DNA from: Paragyromitra xinjiangensis
Lineage: Eukaryota > Ascomycota > Pezizomycetes > Pezizales > Discinaceae
Assembly: GCA_038503065.1 (NCBI GenBank)
Contig: JBCAMK010000012.1
Span: forward strand, 1,860,001 to 1,924,000
DNA: 64,000 nucleotides
Reading direction: 5' to 3'
A program made the translations under genes and the position numbers. The stretch's first letter is position 1, and the number at the start of each line of letters is the position of its first letter. The notes beneath the pieces are model-generated. The model worked only from the letters and a program-made list of their open reading frames with translations. It was not told the DNA's origin and did not search any database. This document shows positions 37,777 to 48,772 of the stretch, in pieces.

Positions 37777-37974
37777 TATCCCATAGTCCGGTAATGTAGG
37801 CTTGGGTCTTGGTTGGGCTGTGGAGAGTTATACTCAAGTTTTTCGTTCTCTGGGTTCAATATATCATACCTACTGCATCTAGTTAGTGGTCTTAGTTTTG
37901 CTTACTACATTGCGGAATAACCAGTAAAAGACTCGGCCCGGACAGGGGGGGTCAGCTTATCGGACTATGGGATA
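37777..37974. mobile_element. 198-bp MITE, same terminal family
   Basis: The ends TATCCCATAGTCCGGTAA and TTATCGGACTATGGGATA are inverted copies of the terminus seen at 37576-37709. The 67-bp gap between the two elements is also flanked by inverted copies (GCGAGGCCTGG / CCAAGCCTCG), so 37690-37794 could fold into another hairpin or be a third, overlapping element. Confidence 0.6.
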
Positions 37975-38703
37975 CGGTATACCGTTAGGAGTCAACTTGA
38001 TTGGACGTGGAGGAAAGAACTGATACATTGCGAACATTCCCGGGGTTCGATAGCCATAGGCTAGTCATCCCCGAGCACTCGTTCCATAGCCACCACCAAA
38101 TATTTATCATAGGTTTCGCCTGCTTTTGGTTCAGCCAATTTGAATCTTTTTCTCTCAACTTATTTTACGTGGTTTAACCATTTCTAGCCTGCCGATGAAA
38201 AATGATATATGGAACGCATGCGCTGTTAGGTACATGTAGTTTTCTCTCTGAAAATTGTGTTTGGTGGAAGGTAGACTGAGGGACGGGTAAATTACTGCCG
38301 ATAGGCTTAAGCGTAGTTGACGCGGGCAGCCTGAGACACCGAGCTGGGGCTGAGCCGCATTCTGGCCAAATCGTCTGCTGCTGGTAGGATGTATGTATCT
38401 TTCTGGGAGGGGTTGAGGTTGCATGTGCGCAGTCCTGCTGCATCATGGGTTAGAGAGGTATTGCAACCTCAACCACTCTATCAGCCACTGAGCATCAGAC
38501 AGCGGATATACAGCTGTTCACAGCTGAGGGGGTTCAATCGCATCTATATACATCCGCAAGGATGCTCGCCGTAATATTTTTCTAGTTTCCCTGACATTCT
38601 ACCCGATAACTAATCGCTTAGCCAGAAACGCAAAATTTAACAAACTTTTCACCCCATCCGTATACTAGCACTCCTGTATTTCCCAGAGATTGATCACGAG
38701 ATA

Positions 38704-41646
38704 ATGGCGAGGGACTCTCCTATCGGCTCCCTTGTTGTGGGTTTCAACAATGCGATTCATCAGCTTCAGGACGATGAAGATCTTCGTAGTCACTTTGATC
38801 AGCACCCACCATCAGATGTATGTTTCGCGAAGTGCAATTTTGGTGTGCTGTTTAACTGATGATGCCAACAGACTTCGCTTTCTTCAAGACTGTTCTCGTA
38901 TGTTCAACTGCTCGCTTTTATAAAGTATTTGCTCTAGCATTTTCTGACGCAAATATTAAATCAAGTTATACCTCACAAATTCCCGTGTCGAGACTGCGAT
39001 ATCTTTACAGGAGTTTCGATTTCTGTAGGTTTCATACCCAACTGCCTGGGTTTAAGCAAAGATACACCGAAGAAAAGCTAGACTATGAGACTGCTTTTGG
39101 GAAAGTTGCATGCCAGTGCGAAAAGTGTTCTGCGGGCAGCCCCTGTGGTGAGTAGCCCTACTTCTAATTTCTTAGCAATTGGTAACTCAATTCGTTCGAT
39201 AAGGTCGGATCATTCTGGATGCCAAATTTGGCTTTTTTGAGACGCAGCAGAAGGATCACAGCGAGAAATGTAGGTCTGAGATGATATTTGCGATATTTTT
39301 ACATTTATCCCTGTCTATTTATTGAGGATGCAAGTCTTTAACCCTCACAAGATACAGCTCACCGCGAAAAATCCCTTAATATAACCAAAGCGGGGCAAGA
39401 GGAGTTTCTATGCGCTGGAAATCTGCTTAGTTCCCCAGGAGCTACCCTGGAGTATGTAGGCTTCAAGGATCCGAAGCATTAATTTTCTTTGTTCGCTCAA
39501 ATTCATTTCTTGTGGCCAATGGGACTAACTTTTCTGCAGTCCTCTAGTATTTAAGCTACGTTTAGTACATTTCAAGATGGTTTGCCACCACGATGTACAG
39601 GGGCAGCTGAGTCACTTCGAGGCGTTTCATTTTGGGCAGATGCCACTCCAAGAGATGCATTCGGAACCAATATCCTACATTATAGCGCAAGTAAAGGAGC
39701 TTAATGGCAGTTGGCAGGACACGGTCGAACAATGCAAAAATGTCCTGGCGGCTTTGGTAAGTCGCAGATTAAAGGTTGTCTTGCATTTTCTAATCAACTA
39801 GTGTAGAATAGGGAGGTACTGGAAGACAATTACAAAGAAATTGACAGGCGACTTGTTCGAAAATTGTTTAAATATGCACAGACATGGGAGCAGCTTCGTC
39901 GGGTTTATCAACAACAACTTGAGGCCTTGAAGTGGATAATCGAAAGAAAGAATGTTATTTGTTCCCACCCTAGCAAAATCGTCACATGTCTCGAGAAAGC
40001 AAAAGCTTTACTTGAAGCGTTCACCGCAATTGGGAAAAAGATTGATGAAGAGCTTGTGCAAGAAACTCGCGAGCTTATTCAACGGGTACTTTATAGAACA
40101 ACCATATGCATTATTTGCCACAGACTGAGCTAACGCTTTTTAGACCCATAGCATCATTTCTATCGATGAGGCATATAGATCAAGAGATCAGAACGAAAGT
40201 ATCAAGCGGTTGAGCTGGATAACAGTGAGTAACCTTCCTCGGGCTTGGTCAGAATTTTAACTGATTTTGCTGCAGTTTATATTCTTGCCTTTACTGTTCG
40301 TCTCGGTAAATATTCCCTTATATCATGGATGAATTTCATACAGATAGTACTGCATACTAAGTGTTGGGAAGAGCTTATTCGGTATGAACATCAATATTTT
40401 GGCGAATAATCCATCTTGGATTTATTACATATATCTTACAATACCGATGTTTCCGTTACTGTTGATATCCGTCCAAATCCTAAAGCGTTGGAAGAGCTGG
40501 GGCCGGGCTGTAAACATGTCTGCCTATATCCGGGAAGCTCGATTTCCGCACCCCGAATGGTGGAAAAGAAATAAAGTATCGGATTTGGAGAACCAGGATG
40601 AGATCGGGTATAAAGAGAGCATAAGATTGACTTGCGCAGCTGGAGTTGGGGATCATGTTGAAGTCAAAAGGATAGTCAATCAAGGCTTCATGGCCGGTGG
40701 GGCATGGAAAAATTATAATATTGATGAGGCTCTGCAGGCTGCAGCAGGAGGGGGACATCAAGCTGTGGTTGATACTCTGCTAAGCGAGGGAGCAGATGTC
40801 AACGCGGCACCTGGAGAAGATGATGGGCGGACGGCATTGCAAGCGGCAGCTGGAGGCGGGCATCAAGATGTGGTCGACACTCTACTGAGCAAGGGAGCCG
40901 ATCTCAATGCGGCACCTGCAGAGAATAGTGGGCGGACGGCATTGCAAGCGGCAGCTGGAGGCGGGCATCGAGCCGTGGTCGACACTCTACTGAGCGAGGG
41001 GGCCGATGTCAATGCGGCACCTGCAGAGTATGATGGGCGAACGGCATTGCAAGCGGCAGCTGGAGGCGGGCATCAAGATGTGGTCGACACTCTACTGAGC
41101 AAGGGAGCCGATCTCAATGCGGCACCTGCAGAGAATAGTGGGCGGACGGCATTGCAAGCGGCAGCTGGAGGCGGGCATCGAGCCGTGGTCGACACTCTAC
41201 TGAGCGAGGGGGCCGATGTCAATGCGGCACCTGCAGAGTATGATGGGCGGACGGCATTGCAAGCGGCAGCTGGAGGCGGGCATGAAGCCGTGGTTGACAC
41301 TCTACTAAGTAAGGGAGCCGATGTCAACGCGGCACCTGCGGGGTCTCTTGGGCGGACGGCATTGCAAGCGGCAGCTGGAGATGGGCATCAAGCCGTGGTC
41401 AACACTCTACTGAGCAAGGGAGCCGATGTCAACGCGGCACCTGCAGAGTATTATGGGCTGACGGCATTGCAAGCGGCAGCTGGAGGCGGGCATCGAGCCG
41501 TGGTCGACACTCTACTGAGCAAGGGAGCCAATGTCAACGCGGCACCTTCAAGGGGTTTTGGGCGGACGGCATTGCAAGCGGCAACCGACGGTAGACATCG
41601 GACTGTGGTGGATAAGCTTCTCCAGCATGGCGCTAGAGCCACTTGA
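38704..41646 (+). CDS. CorA-like membrane domain fused to C-terminal ankyrin repeats, ~774 aa
   Basis: Ten exons: 38704-38817, 38872-38897, 39011-39147, 39204-39269, 39352-39451, 39540-39756, 39807-40085, 40144-40224, 40276-40305, 40372-41646, summing to 775 codons with stop. The acceptor of exon 3 could also be 39029. The long helical part (LVRKLFKYAQTWEQLRRVYQ, DEAYRSRDQNESIKRLSWIT) leads into two membrane helices at about residues 341-385. These are joined by the CorA GMN signature, rebuilt at the last junction (FVSSLFGMNINILANN; GMN at residues 354-356). The tail from about residue 435 is nine ankyrin units with a 105-bp period (TALQAAAGGGHQ and similar). CorA folds carry Mg2+ as pentamers, but whether this one conducts ions is unknown. 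The topology predicts cytosolic ankyrins. Confidence 0.85.
40726..41640 (+). repeat. Nine 105-bp near-identical ankyrin-coding repeats
   Basis: Unit starts (ACGGCATTGCAAGCGGCAGC) fall at 40831, 40936, 41041, 41146, 41251, 41356, 41461 and 41566, with a first diverged unit before them. Bases 40831-41040 and 41041-41250 match at 209 of 210 positions, the single difference being a silent CGA/CGG change at the last base. This is an internal in-frame duplication inside a CDS. Confidence 0.95.
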
Positions 41647-43392
41647 TACTCACTTGAGATTGTGAATTTGTGAGGTACTGCCCTGTTGATGAGCTTATGG
41701 GAAGTGATGTGCTCTATAGAGTGAAGATACCTCCATGTTTGTTGAGTTTATGTAGCTAATAGCTAAATTTGTATATTTGGTTCTGTACCTTCTCTTGGAT
41801 ACTCCTGTTACGTGTACCATGAGGCCGGGATACGAGCTTCTCTATTTCTATTAACCCAAATCCCTCGACTAGTCGGGGCTGCCAGCTGCAAGAAAGTCCT
41901 GGGTCATTTCCCTGCGTATCAGGTCTGAAGTTTTGGACATGACTGGCATGTGAAAGTTCTTTAGTGACGTAAATTGTAAAATTGATCATAAGGTATTTTA
42001 GAACGGAAGCCCCGCTGCCTCCTCAGTTTTTATCATAGGACCGAACGACTCTGAAGTGTGTGCGGGGAAGAAAAACTTCATAATTAACCTGGCATGATCG
42101 ATCGGGGTCTCATACTAGAGAAATACAAACATCAACAGCCGTTGTGCCTAATCGCTTGATTTAATTTGATTATTTGAAGGTGATCAAGTTGGGTGAATCA
42201 TGGGGGTGGGGTCAGGCGGTGTGCCCCGAATCTACGGGCCGTCTGGAGCACGATGACAATCGCCAGTGGCTGCTACAGCGATAGCACACAGCTTGGGTAA
42301 GGTTTTGTCCGCTACGATACCAGTAGCATCTGGTTGCGTTGTTCCAGAATAACAAAGAGAATAGATGAAAGTTTTGGTAGGTATCTTTGCTGGCAGGGAT
42401 CGGGGGATAGGAAAAGTCTTCACTTGGAGCATCTCCGTTGGATAAAAAAAGCTATACATAGAGAGGGCTTTCGCCAGCTGTCGGGCCTTTTCTCTTCGAG
42501 TAGATGCTGGTGTTATCAATTCACCCGTACGAATTCAGTGCATCACGTGATGGTGTAGATGACTGCTACTCCAGGTATTCCGATGGAACCTTGGGCGGCT
42601 ACAGGACCAAGATCTGTGGATACGAAACAGATCAACGCTAGATCGAACTACCGACCTTTTCGGCTTGGACTGGCAGATGATAAATATAGCGCTACGTGAT
42701 TGATGACAGCTCCTTAGCTTGTCACGGGCCTCAAGGATTTCCATTAGGTCTGATACGAAGTAATTAGCCTTCTTGCTTGCTCTGCTTTATGGGAAGTTCT
42801 TTCAACGTATCTCTGATATATTGGCTGAAGCCCGAGTCTGTTCGCTCTCGGAGATGCGATCGTCGTGTTTATACACCGAATTACCCAATACTATTCGGCA
42901 CTTGCACAATCGCCTTTGATAGGATATTTAATTTATGCCATTGAGCGTTTAGAATAAGCATAGGATGATAGATAATGTGGATTATAATGAAAGTTGAGAC
43001 ATAACAAACACATGTAAAGGCGTCAAAAAACAAAAAAAACAAGTGAAAATAGTGAATATAACCAGTTTTGATCATGTCACCACCCTCACTGTAACCCTTT
43101 TATTCTGACTCAAAATAAGATAAGAACCCCATAATTTATATTCTATTGTTTTGCGCACCCACTTTTGACATCTGCCTTATCTTCAGAAATTCGTTGTGAA
43201 CCTAGCACAAAGAGTGCTACTGCTAGTTCTGCCCTTTGACAACTTTCCTATTAGGGACTCGGTAGTAATACGTAACTCTAATAGGTCCCGAGAAATAAGA
43301 AATTCTGTTGGTAACCCGTCCCTCCCTTATCGGCGTACCAATTACTAGCATTTGGGTTGATTTGCTTTTTTGCATGGGTTCAGTCCTACTCC
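41647..43392. other. Intergenic, convergent 3' regions
   Basis: This lies between the stop of the CorA-ankyrin gene (plus) and the stop of the zinc-finger gene (minus). Overlapping ORFs at 42232-42744 on both strands have no recognisable domain, and I do not support a gene. Confidence 0.5.
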
Positions 43393-45666
43393 TCATTGCT
43401 GGTTTGGAAGAGGTAGCGGATGTAATCGGCGATTTAATTGGTGTTTGTCACGGGCATGTTTGCGGGTAAAAGTTTGGGTGCAATGTTGATGTGAACATTT
43501 GAAATGGGGCAAGCCGGAGAGATGGATAGGTTTATGACGGTTGTAGTTACCAATCCTAGAGAACTGTTCGCCGCAAACTTCACATATAATAGGTTGGTTG
43601 ACGCCTGCTCGAACGCGTTTTCTAGGTGATGGCTGGGACGGTTCTGTAAGATAGTCCGAGGCGTCTACTAACTGAGCTTTCTGTTTCTTGCTCAGTGTAC
43701 TGAGCAGTTAGTTACATGATTGCAGAGAGAATCTCGTATATATGAAGCTTACTGAAAATATGCTATGGAACTTGTTGGGCTTGTTCTCCCGTCGTAGATG
43801 TTGTGAGGGCTTAAGGATCCGGTGTGCGCAATCTCTGGTTCTGTGGTTGATACACTATAAGATCTGTTGGTTCTCGTCCCAGTTGATTTTTGCCCAAGTG
43901 TGGACGAGGGGCTATGTACAGACTCTTGATGCTTGTCCCGGGCATGCCTGCGGGTAAAGGTTTGGGTACAGTATGGATGTAAACAGTCAAAGCGATCTGA
44001 GCCGGAGAGGTGGATGGGCTTATGACGGTTATAGTTGCTGACGCTAGAGAATTCTTTGTTGCAAAACTCGCACAGGATGGGTTTCTTTGCGCTTTTTTGG
44101 ACATGCTCGTCTAATGGGAGTGAAGGCTGTGTGGAGAGCTCTAAAGAACCGTTCACTGGGTCTAATTCCTTCTCTCTGGTAGGCTCGCCTATAGGTTAGC
44201 AACGCATTGTAAATACCGAGAGAATCAAACGAAGCTACTGAGGTGCTGGCCTACTGAGGAATTTCTAGAAAGTCTGTCGAGTTTTCTTGCTTGTCTTGCA
44301 TATAGTGAAGCTCCGAAGCCGTAGTGCGAGGTATCGGATCTATGGTTAGAGCATCCACCACACCGCTAATATTCATTCGAGCTGAATCTTGTCTGGGACG
44401 TGACGAGAACCAATATGCAGACTTGAATTCATTGATATTAGAGGGTGAGCAATCTTTTTTTGCAGGCTGATTAGCAGTTATTGGGTAGGGGTGAACAGTA
44501 TTTGCCTGGTGGCTGTGTCACATAAATGTTAGGTTAGTCAACCTTTAATACTAGTCAGTATTTCACATACCTCTGGTTTTTGTCTCTGGTTAAAGAAGAG
44601 TTTTGGGTACCAGTTTCCCTCCTCAAGGAGGTAGGACGGCTTTTGGAATCGCTTGAGCTCAAGAAATGGGCAAGTTCAGCGTATCGTGAGCGGATGTTCA
44701 GCTGCCCAACAAGATAAGCGCATTGCTTCGACGAGGCATCAGTTATCTTAGAGATACGTTCTTCCAAATTAGGAACTAGTAGCTACATGTTCTTTAGCGT
44801 GGGTTCCCGTCGGCAATTTTTAAGACTTACCTCTGTTTCAACCTGCAAAAATTTTGCGACCCCGGAGAACCCCGTCAAAGTACGTTGTTTTATCCCATCC
44901 TCCGCAGCATCAAATATATCACAAAGGGCTCGAAATCCGGGAACCTTTCTTAACGGATCTATAATTTCCTTTGTTGCGGTCTTAGCTGACAGTTCCACCC
45001 TTTCATTGATTATCACTCGCAATTCACAGGCCTTTTGTGTTGAAAATGGGCTTCCTAATCGGGGATCGATGGAAGGCTCTAGTAGAGACTAGAGAACGAG
45101 GTCGGAAGTTCCGGAACCTGTGAAGAAATTTTCTTGTACACTAGCTGCGTGTGCAGCCTATAAATTCGGGGTCAGTACCTCAGTAGGAGGCATATCAATC
45201 AAGTCTTCTTTCACCTCTCGATCTCTAAAAACTACATTTTGAGCATGCCGGCTGCGCTGGTAAATCGACCCAAGAAGGGGAATCTTCCAAACTGGAGCAA
45301 TTTAATTAGACTTCTTAAAGAAGAAAAGGATAGTGTATGCGCACGGTTCAAAAATGTAAACACCGCCCAGAATATTGAGCCAGCCATGAGGAAAATAGCA
45401 AGCAGCAAGCGGTTCTCAGAGTCTGCCTGGGGCTTCGGAGCTAGAGTAAGGGGATCAGCTCTTGTAGTGTGAGGAAGGGTGTGCTGCCTCGGGGGCAATG
45501 GTCGCGGGGCATCTGGATCTGTGGGTTGTTTGATTGCAGGGGTTTCAGCGCCGTTGTCAAAATGCCCCATCGAGTGATCTGCAGAATTGGGTTTAACATC
45601 TGAAGGCGGCGTAAAGTCTGGGATAGATTGTAATGGAGGGTGGCCATCACAGTTTGCGGGGTCACT
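43393..45666 (-). CDS. Membrane-anchored four-finger C2H2 protein (in frame after a TAG)
   Basis: This reading frame continues directly from the upstream exon across TAG 45669-45667. Exons: 45666-45345, 45291-45179, 45088-44831, 44782-44571, 44512-44255, 44175-43753, 43699-43393; all junctions keep frame. Order: a Pro-rich segment; one strongly hydrophobic helix (LLLAIFLMAGSIFWAVFTFL, about 45408-45349); an acidic/helical region (CELRVIINERVELSAKTATK); a Ser-rich linker; then four C2H2 fingers in two pairs. Pair one is CEFCNKEFSSVSNYNRHKPIH and a C-x4-C finger (44072-43914); pair two is CEVCGEQFSRIGNYNRHKPI and FKCSHQHCTQTFTRKHARDK (43584-43420). The last finger has H-x6-H spacing. This suggests a nucleic-acid-binding protein tethered to a membrane. 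If translated alone, the first Met is at 45570. Confidence 0.62.
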
Positions 45667-47734
45667 CTAAGTTAGGGGATCGGTTTGATTCCCGTAGAGT
45701 CCTCGGGAGCGCTGGATGAGTCCTTTAGCTAGATCGTAGAATGATTCCCAATGACTTTTAATATCCTGATCAAGTTTTTCATTTAGTCCTGGCCCATCTT
45801 TGTCCAGGCTTCTGTTCCAGGTAAGGCTAGTAATTTCGTCAAAGAGTTCTTTTTCGGACCGGTCTAAAATCGCTTCTTTCCACCGATCCAAATCTCCGAT
45901 CACCTCATCCCACATCCCAAAGGTTTCATTTTTTGAGTCTAGGACAGAGGCTAGCGCACTTGAAACAAGGACTGCACTCAAAGCTTCTTTAAGTGTGCTC
46001 GGTGGGCGACCATCGATCAGGTGGTGGAAGGTGTTAGCTCCAATGTCCCAAGCCAACTTGTAATCTCGGAAGTGGCTACCAAATCTCTGAAACGATTTGG
46101 TCACCTCCTTGCTTTTGCTGAGACACATAAGCCTTTTGTGTTCTGTTTTAAAGTTTTGATGGAGGAGCATTGTGTCCTTTTGCCGGCTCATTTCCTGTTC
46201 AAGGCGGCTTATGTGATCTCTTATTTTCTGCAGGGTTTGTAGAGTTGAGAGGCTTAATCGAGTGTCTGAAACATGGAGGAAAGTTCCAAGCATTGATTTG
46301 CATTCCCCTAGGTAAGAATATATATCTTTTGCCACTGGAGTGTAAAGTACAGGGGTAATGGGCGAGGAAGTCTGGTCGTTTAAATGGTTCTCCAATCTGC
46401 TGCTTCCAGCTTGGGGTCTTTCAAAATAATTAAGTTGTGGCCATCCCCACACTTCGTCGTCGTCGAAACATAGGTAATTTTTGTGTGTGCTTTGACTCAG
46501 CTCTGCCATTCTAGTAGCTCCCAAATTCCCCTCATGAGCGGCGGAGACTTTGCCATATCCTCGATCTTCTAGATAGACATTGAATTCATTCTCTTGGTCA
46601 CCGCTAGTATATCGCGTAAACCTGGGAGTAGTTCTTTGGTGTGAGTGAGTCTCTTTTAGTCCAAATAGTTGATAAAATAGAGCATTAGGGGCTTACAGTG
46701 AAGCCGGCGGTATGACATCTAGTTGGCTCACCCAATCGGCACTGGAACTCTGTGATTTTTGGATTTGGCACAAGTTTATAGGCGCATGAAGGGCACGCCC
46801 GATATCTTCGAGCTGTTAGTGAAGGCCGTCCTTCTCAAAGCCATATCCCATGAGAAGTCCATTGGGCTCGGGGGCGCTTCTCAATATGAGTAAGGTTTTA
46901 TGGGCTAGATGATTTCTGGGTGACGAAGAGGCTTACCATGTGGTTACCGGCATTACATCTGACTGCTCCATCGAGTTGAAGTCGAGATCTTGAAAATATT
47001 GGTCTTGGGGCAAGTTCTTGGATCCGTGGAAGATACGCTCGATATTGTTGAGCTTTTGGCGAAGGTCATCGATCTCAGCAGTGTATTCTGGAGTAGGAAA
47101 TCCATCATCGTAAAGGCTATACAGTTCTTGACCTGGAAAAAAAACTTGGTTTTCGAAAAACCCGTGAACTAGAAGCTCGAGCTCGGCGATCCCATCTTCC
47201 AGTAGCATGCCGGGAAAGCTCGAGTCCGAGGTTATATCGAGGTTTCTTGGGGAGGCCACGTCTACCTTTGAGTGAATTTGTGATTTTTTCTTCTTGAGGT
47301 AGATACAGAGACCACCCCAGACTGGTAAAAAGTCCAATCCGTTTCGATCCCGGAGAATGTTCGGGTCATATCTCAGGTTCAGCGCGCCAACCAGGATCTG
47401 GAGTAGTGGCTTGCTGTTAATGAAAACCCGTAATAGCGTTTGGCTGTCTCTATCCAAGTGTTTAGCGACGATAAAAGGGTAGTTCGCGTATCGTTCATCC
47501 TCTATATTCGGCATCTTGGTCGTCGACTCTGTGTAGACAGGTTGTGGTGGCCCGCAGATATCATAGTCACTATGAAACACTGTGACCGCATCAAATCTGT
47601 ATACAAGTTTGCAGGTTAGACAGTAATTTCTGGCGTTGGTTTAGGCAAGCTCACATTTCGTCATATCTCTCTTCGATGTATCTAAAGGGGAGGGAGGGAC
47701 TCCCTGAGCGCCTGGAAACGGGGCATGCACACAT
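45667..47734 (-). CDS. Hypothetical helical protein, N-terminal part of the zinc-finger gene up to an in-frame TAG
   Basis: Exons by eye: 47734-47655, 47596-46948 (or ending 46957), 46812-46697, 46621-45667, giving about 599 codons to the TAG. The start MCACPVSRRSGS leads into YIEERYDEIFDAVTVFHSDY. The segment YPFIVAKHLDRDSQTLLRVF then INSKPLLQILVGALN faintly recalls regions preceding fungal AAA ATPase domains, but no ATPase follows. The later part is alpha-helical (LEDIGRALHAPINLCQIQKS, FGMWDEVIGDLDRWKEAILD). The 46813-46947 intron joining the two halves is the weakest junction; without it the segment would be two genes, the first ending near 46933. The whole frame is open until TAG 45669-45667. 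Function unknown. Confidence 0.5.
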
Positions 47735-48013
47735 CTGAGAGGATTGGATGATTTTCCAAGGAGCGGGAAACGAAGCTTTGTATCAGTCTAGCTATGGAAA
47801 GAGGGAGTAGAATGGATAGAGGGATATTAAGAGATTGGTGGAGGAATAAGGACTCTAACTAGCGGATAAGGATACAAATGAAAGTAGAGAATTGGGGAAG
47901 ATAGGAGGGTACGTGTAGATATATGCGCAGATGCGGCAGAGGGGTTCGCCTTCATCGAAAGAGCTGCATCACATATAACATACTGTAGGATTCTTCCCGT
48001 GTAACGATGTTTT

Positions 48014-48316
48014 GGATCCTTCGATGAAGGATCCGTGTAACAACCCGGGAGTGATATAATTCGTCCAACAGTTGTTGCATAAATGGATCCTTCAGGATCC
48101 CCTGCAGTATAATGTGCTTCAGTATATGACTGGCTGAGATCTGACGGTTCCCCCCGGTCCAATGCGAACGCTTCCCAACCGCCATAACCCTAACCCAGGA
48201 GCCTCTCGCCTGACACATACATTCCTACACATTAGTTGGCGGTCATCGCCGTAAACTCAGGTATGTTGAAGGATTCATCACTTTTGTTTTTGCTGAAGGA
48301 TCCGAATCCTTCAGCA
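48014..48316. repeat. Cluster of GGATCCTTC / GAAGGATCC inverted repeats
   Basis: A near-perfect palindrome with 9-bp arms lies at 48014-48034 (GGATCCTTC-GAT-GAAGGATCC). A related GGATCCTTCAGGATCC lies at 48085-48100, GAAGGATTC near 48268, and a perfect hairpin with arms TGCTGAAGGATCC at 48291-48316. All fall within 300 bp upstream of the gene starting at 47734. They may be miniature-element ends or binding sites. Confidence 0.6.
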
Positions 48317-48772
48317 ACAGCCGAAATTGTGCTCCTTTATGGACGCGTCAAGTTTCGCTGACGTCGACTCGGTTGGGTTCGGTTCCTGCTGCTCCTTTTT
48401 TTAATAATGAATTTAATTCTGAAAATACCTTTCCAAAATAAGGATAGACCCTTTATGGGTATTCATCCTCCGGTCCTGCTGCTCCTTCAGACAAACCCTT
48501 GTACTAGTGGTGCCCTTGTGCTATATGGAGTAGTGTGGCCTCTTTCTATATGATTGGTCTGACGGCTATACTTTTTCTAGCTAGTTCTTTTAATACATAA
48601 AAGGCCAAACTCTCGGTATGTAGCTGTCTTTACATTTTAGTATTTCAAAATCCCTACATATTCGAATATAAGACTTCATTACTTTCAGAGTATCGATACC
48701 TTTCGCTCAGCCTACTCAAAAAATCTCTACCTCGATTCGAAGATTCAAAATTGACTTGAAATCATCTATCCG

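Larger units (their letters stand above)
36636..38703. other. Intergenic, dominated by miniature inverted-repeat elements
   Basis: The divergent spacer between the acyl-CoA dehydrogenase (minus) and CorA-ankyrin (plus) genes, containing both promoters. Its centre (37429-37974) is a run of short inverted-repeat elements listed separately. I see no gene in the rest. Confidence 0.6.

Noticed and set aside
40480..41642. Minus-strand ORFs across the CorA-ankyrin gene
   Set aside because: They are antisense shadows of the 105-bp repeats.
42232..42744. Two minus-strand ORFs of 95 and 69 codons
   Set aside because: Neither shows a motif, and a plus-strand ORF of equal quality overlaps them.
46700..46850. 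Cys-motif exon reading CPSCAYKLVPN on the minus strand
   Set aside because: That frame cannot be spliced to the next exon without an immediate stop, whereas the overlapping frame (LEDIGRALHAPINLCQ) joins in phase.
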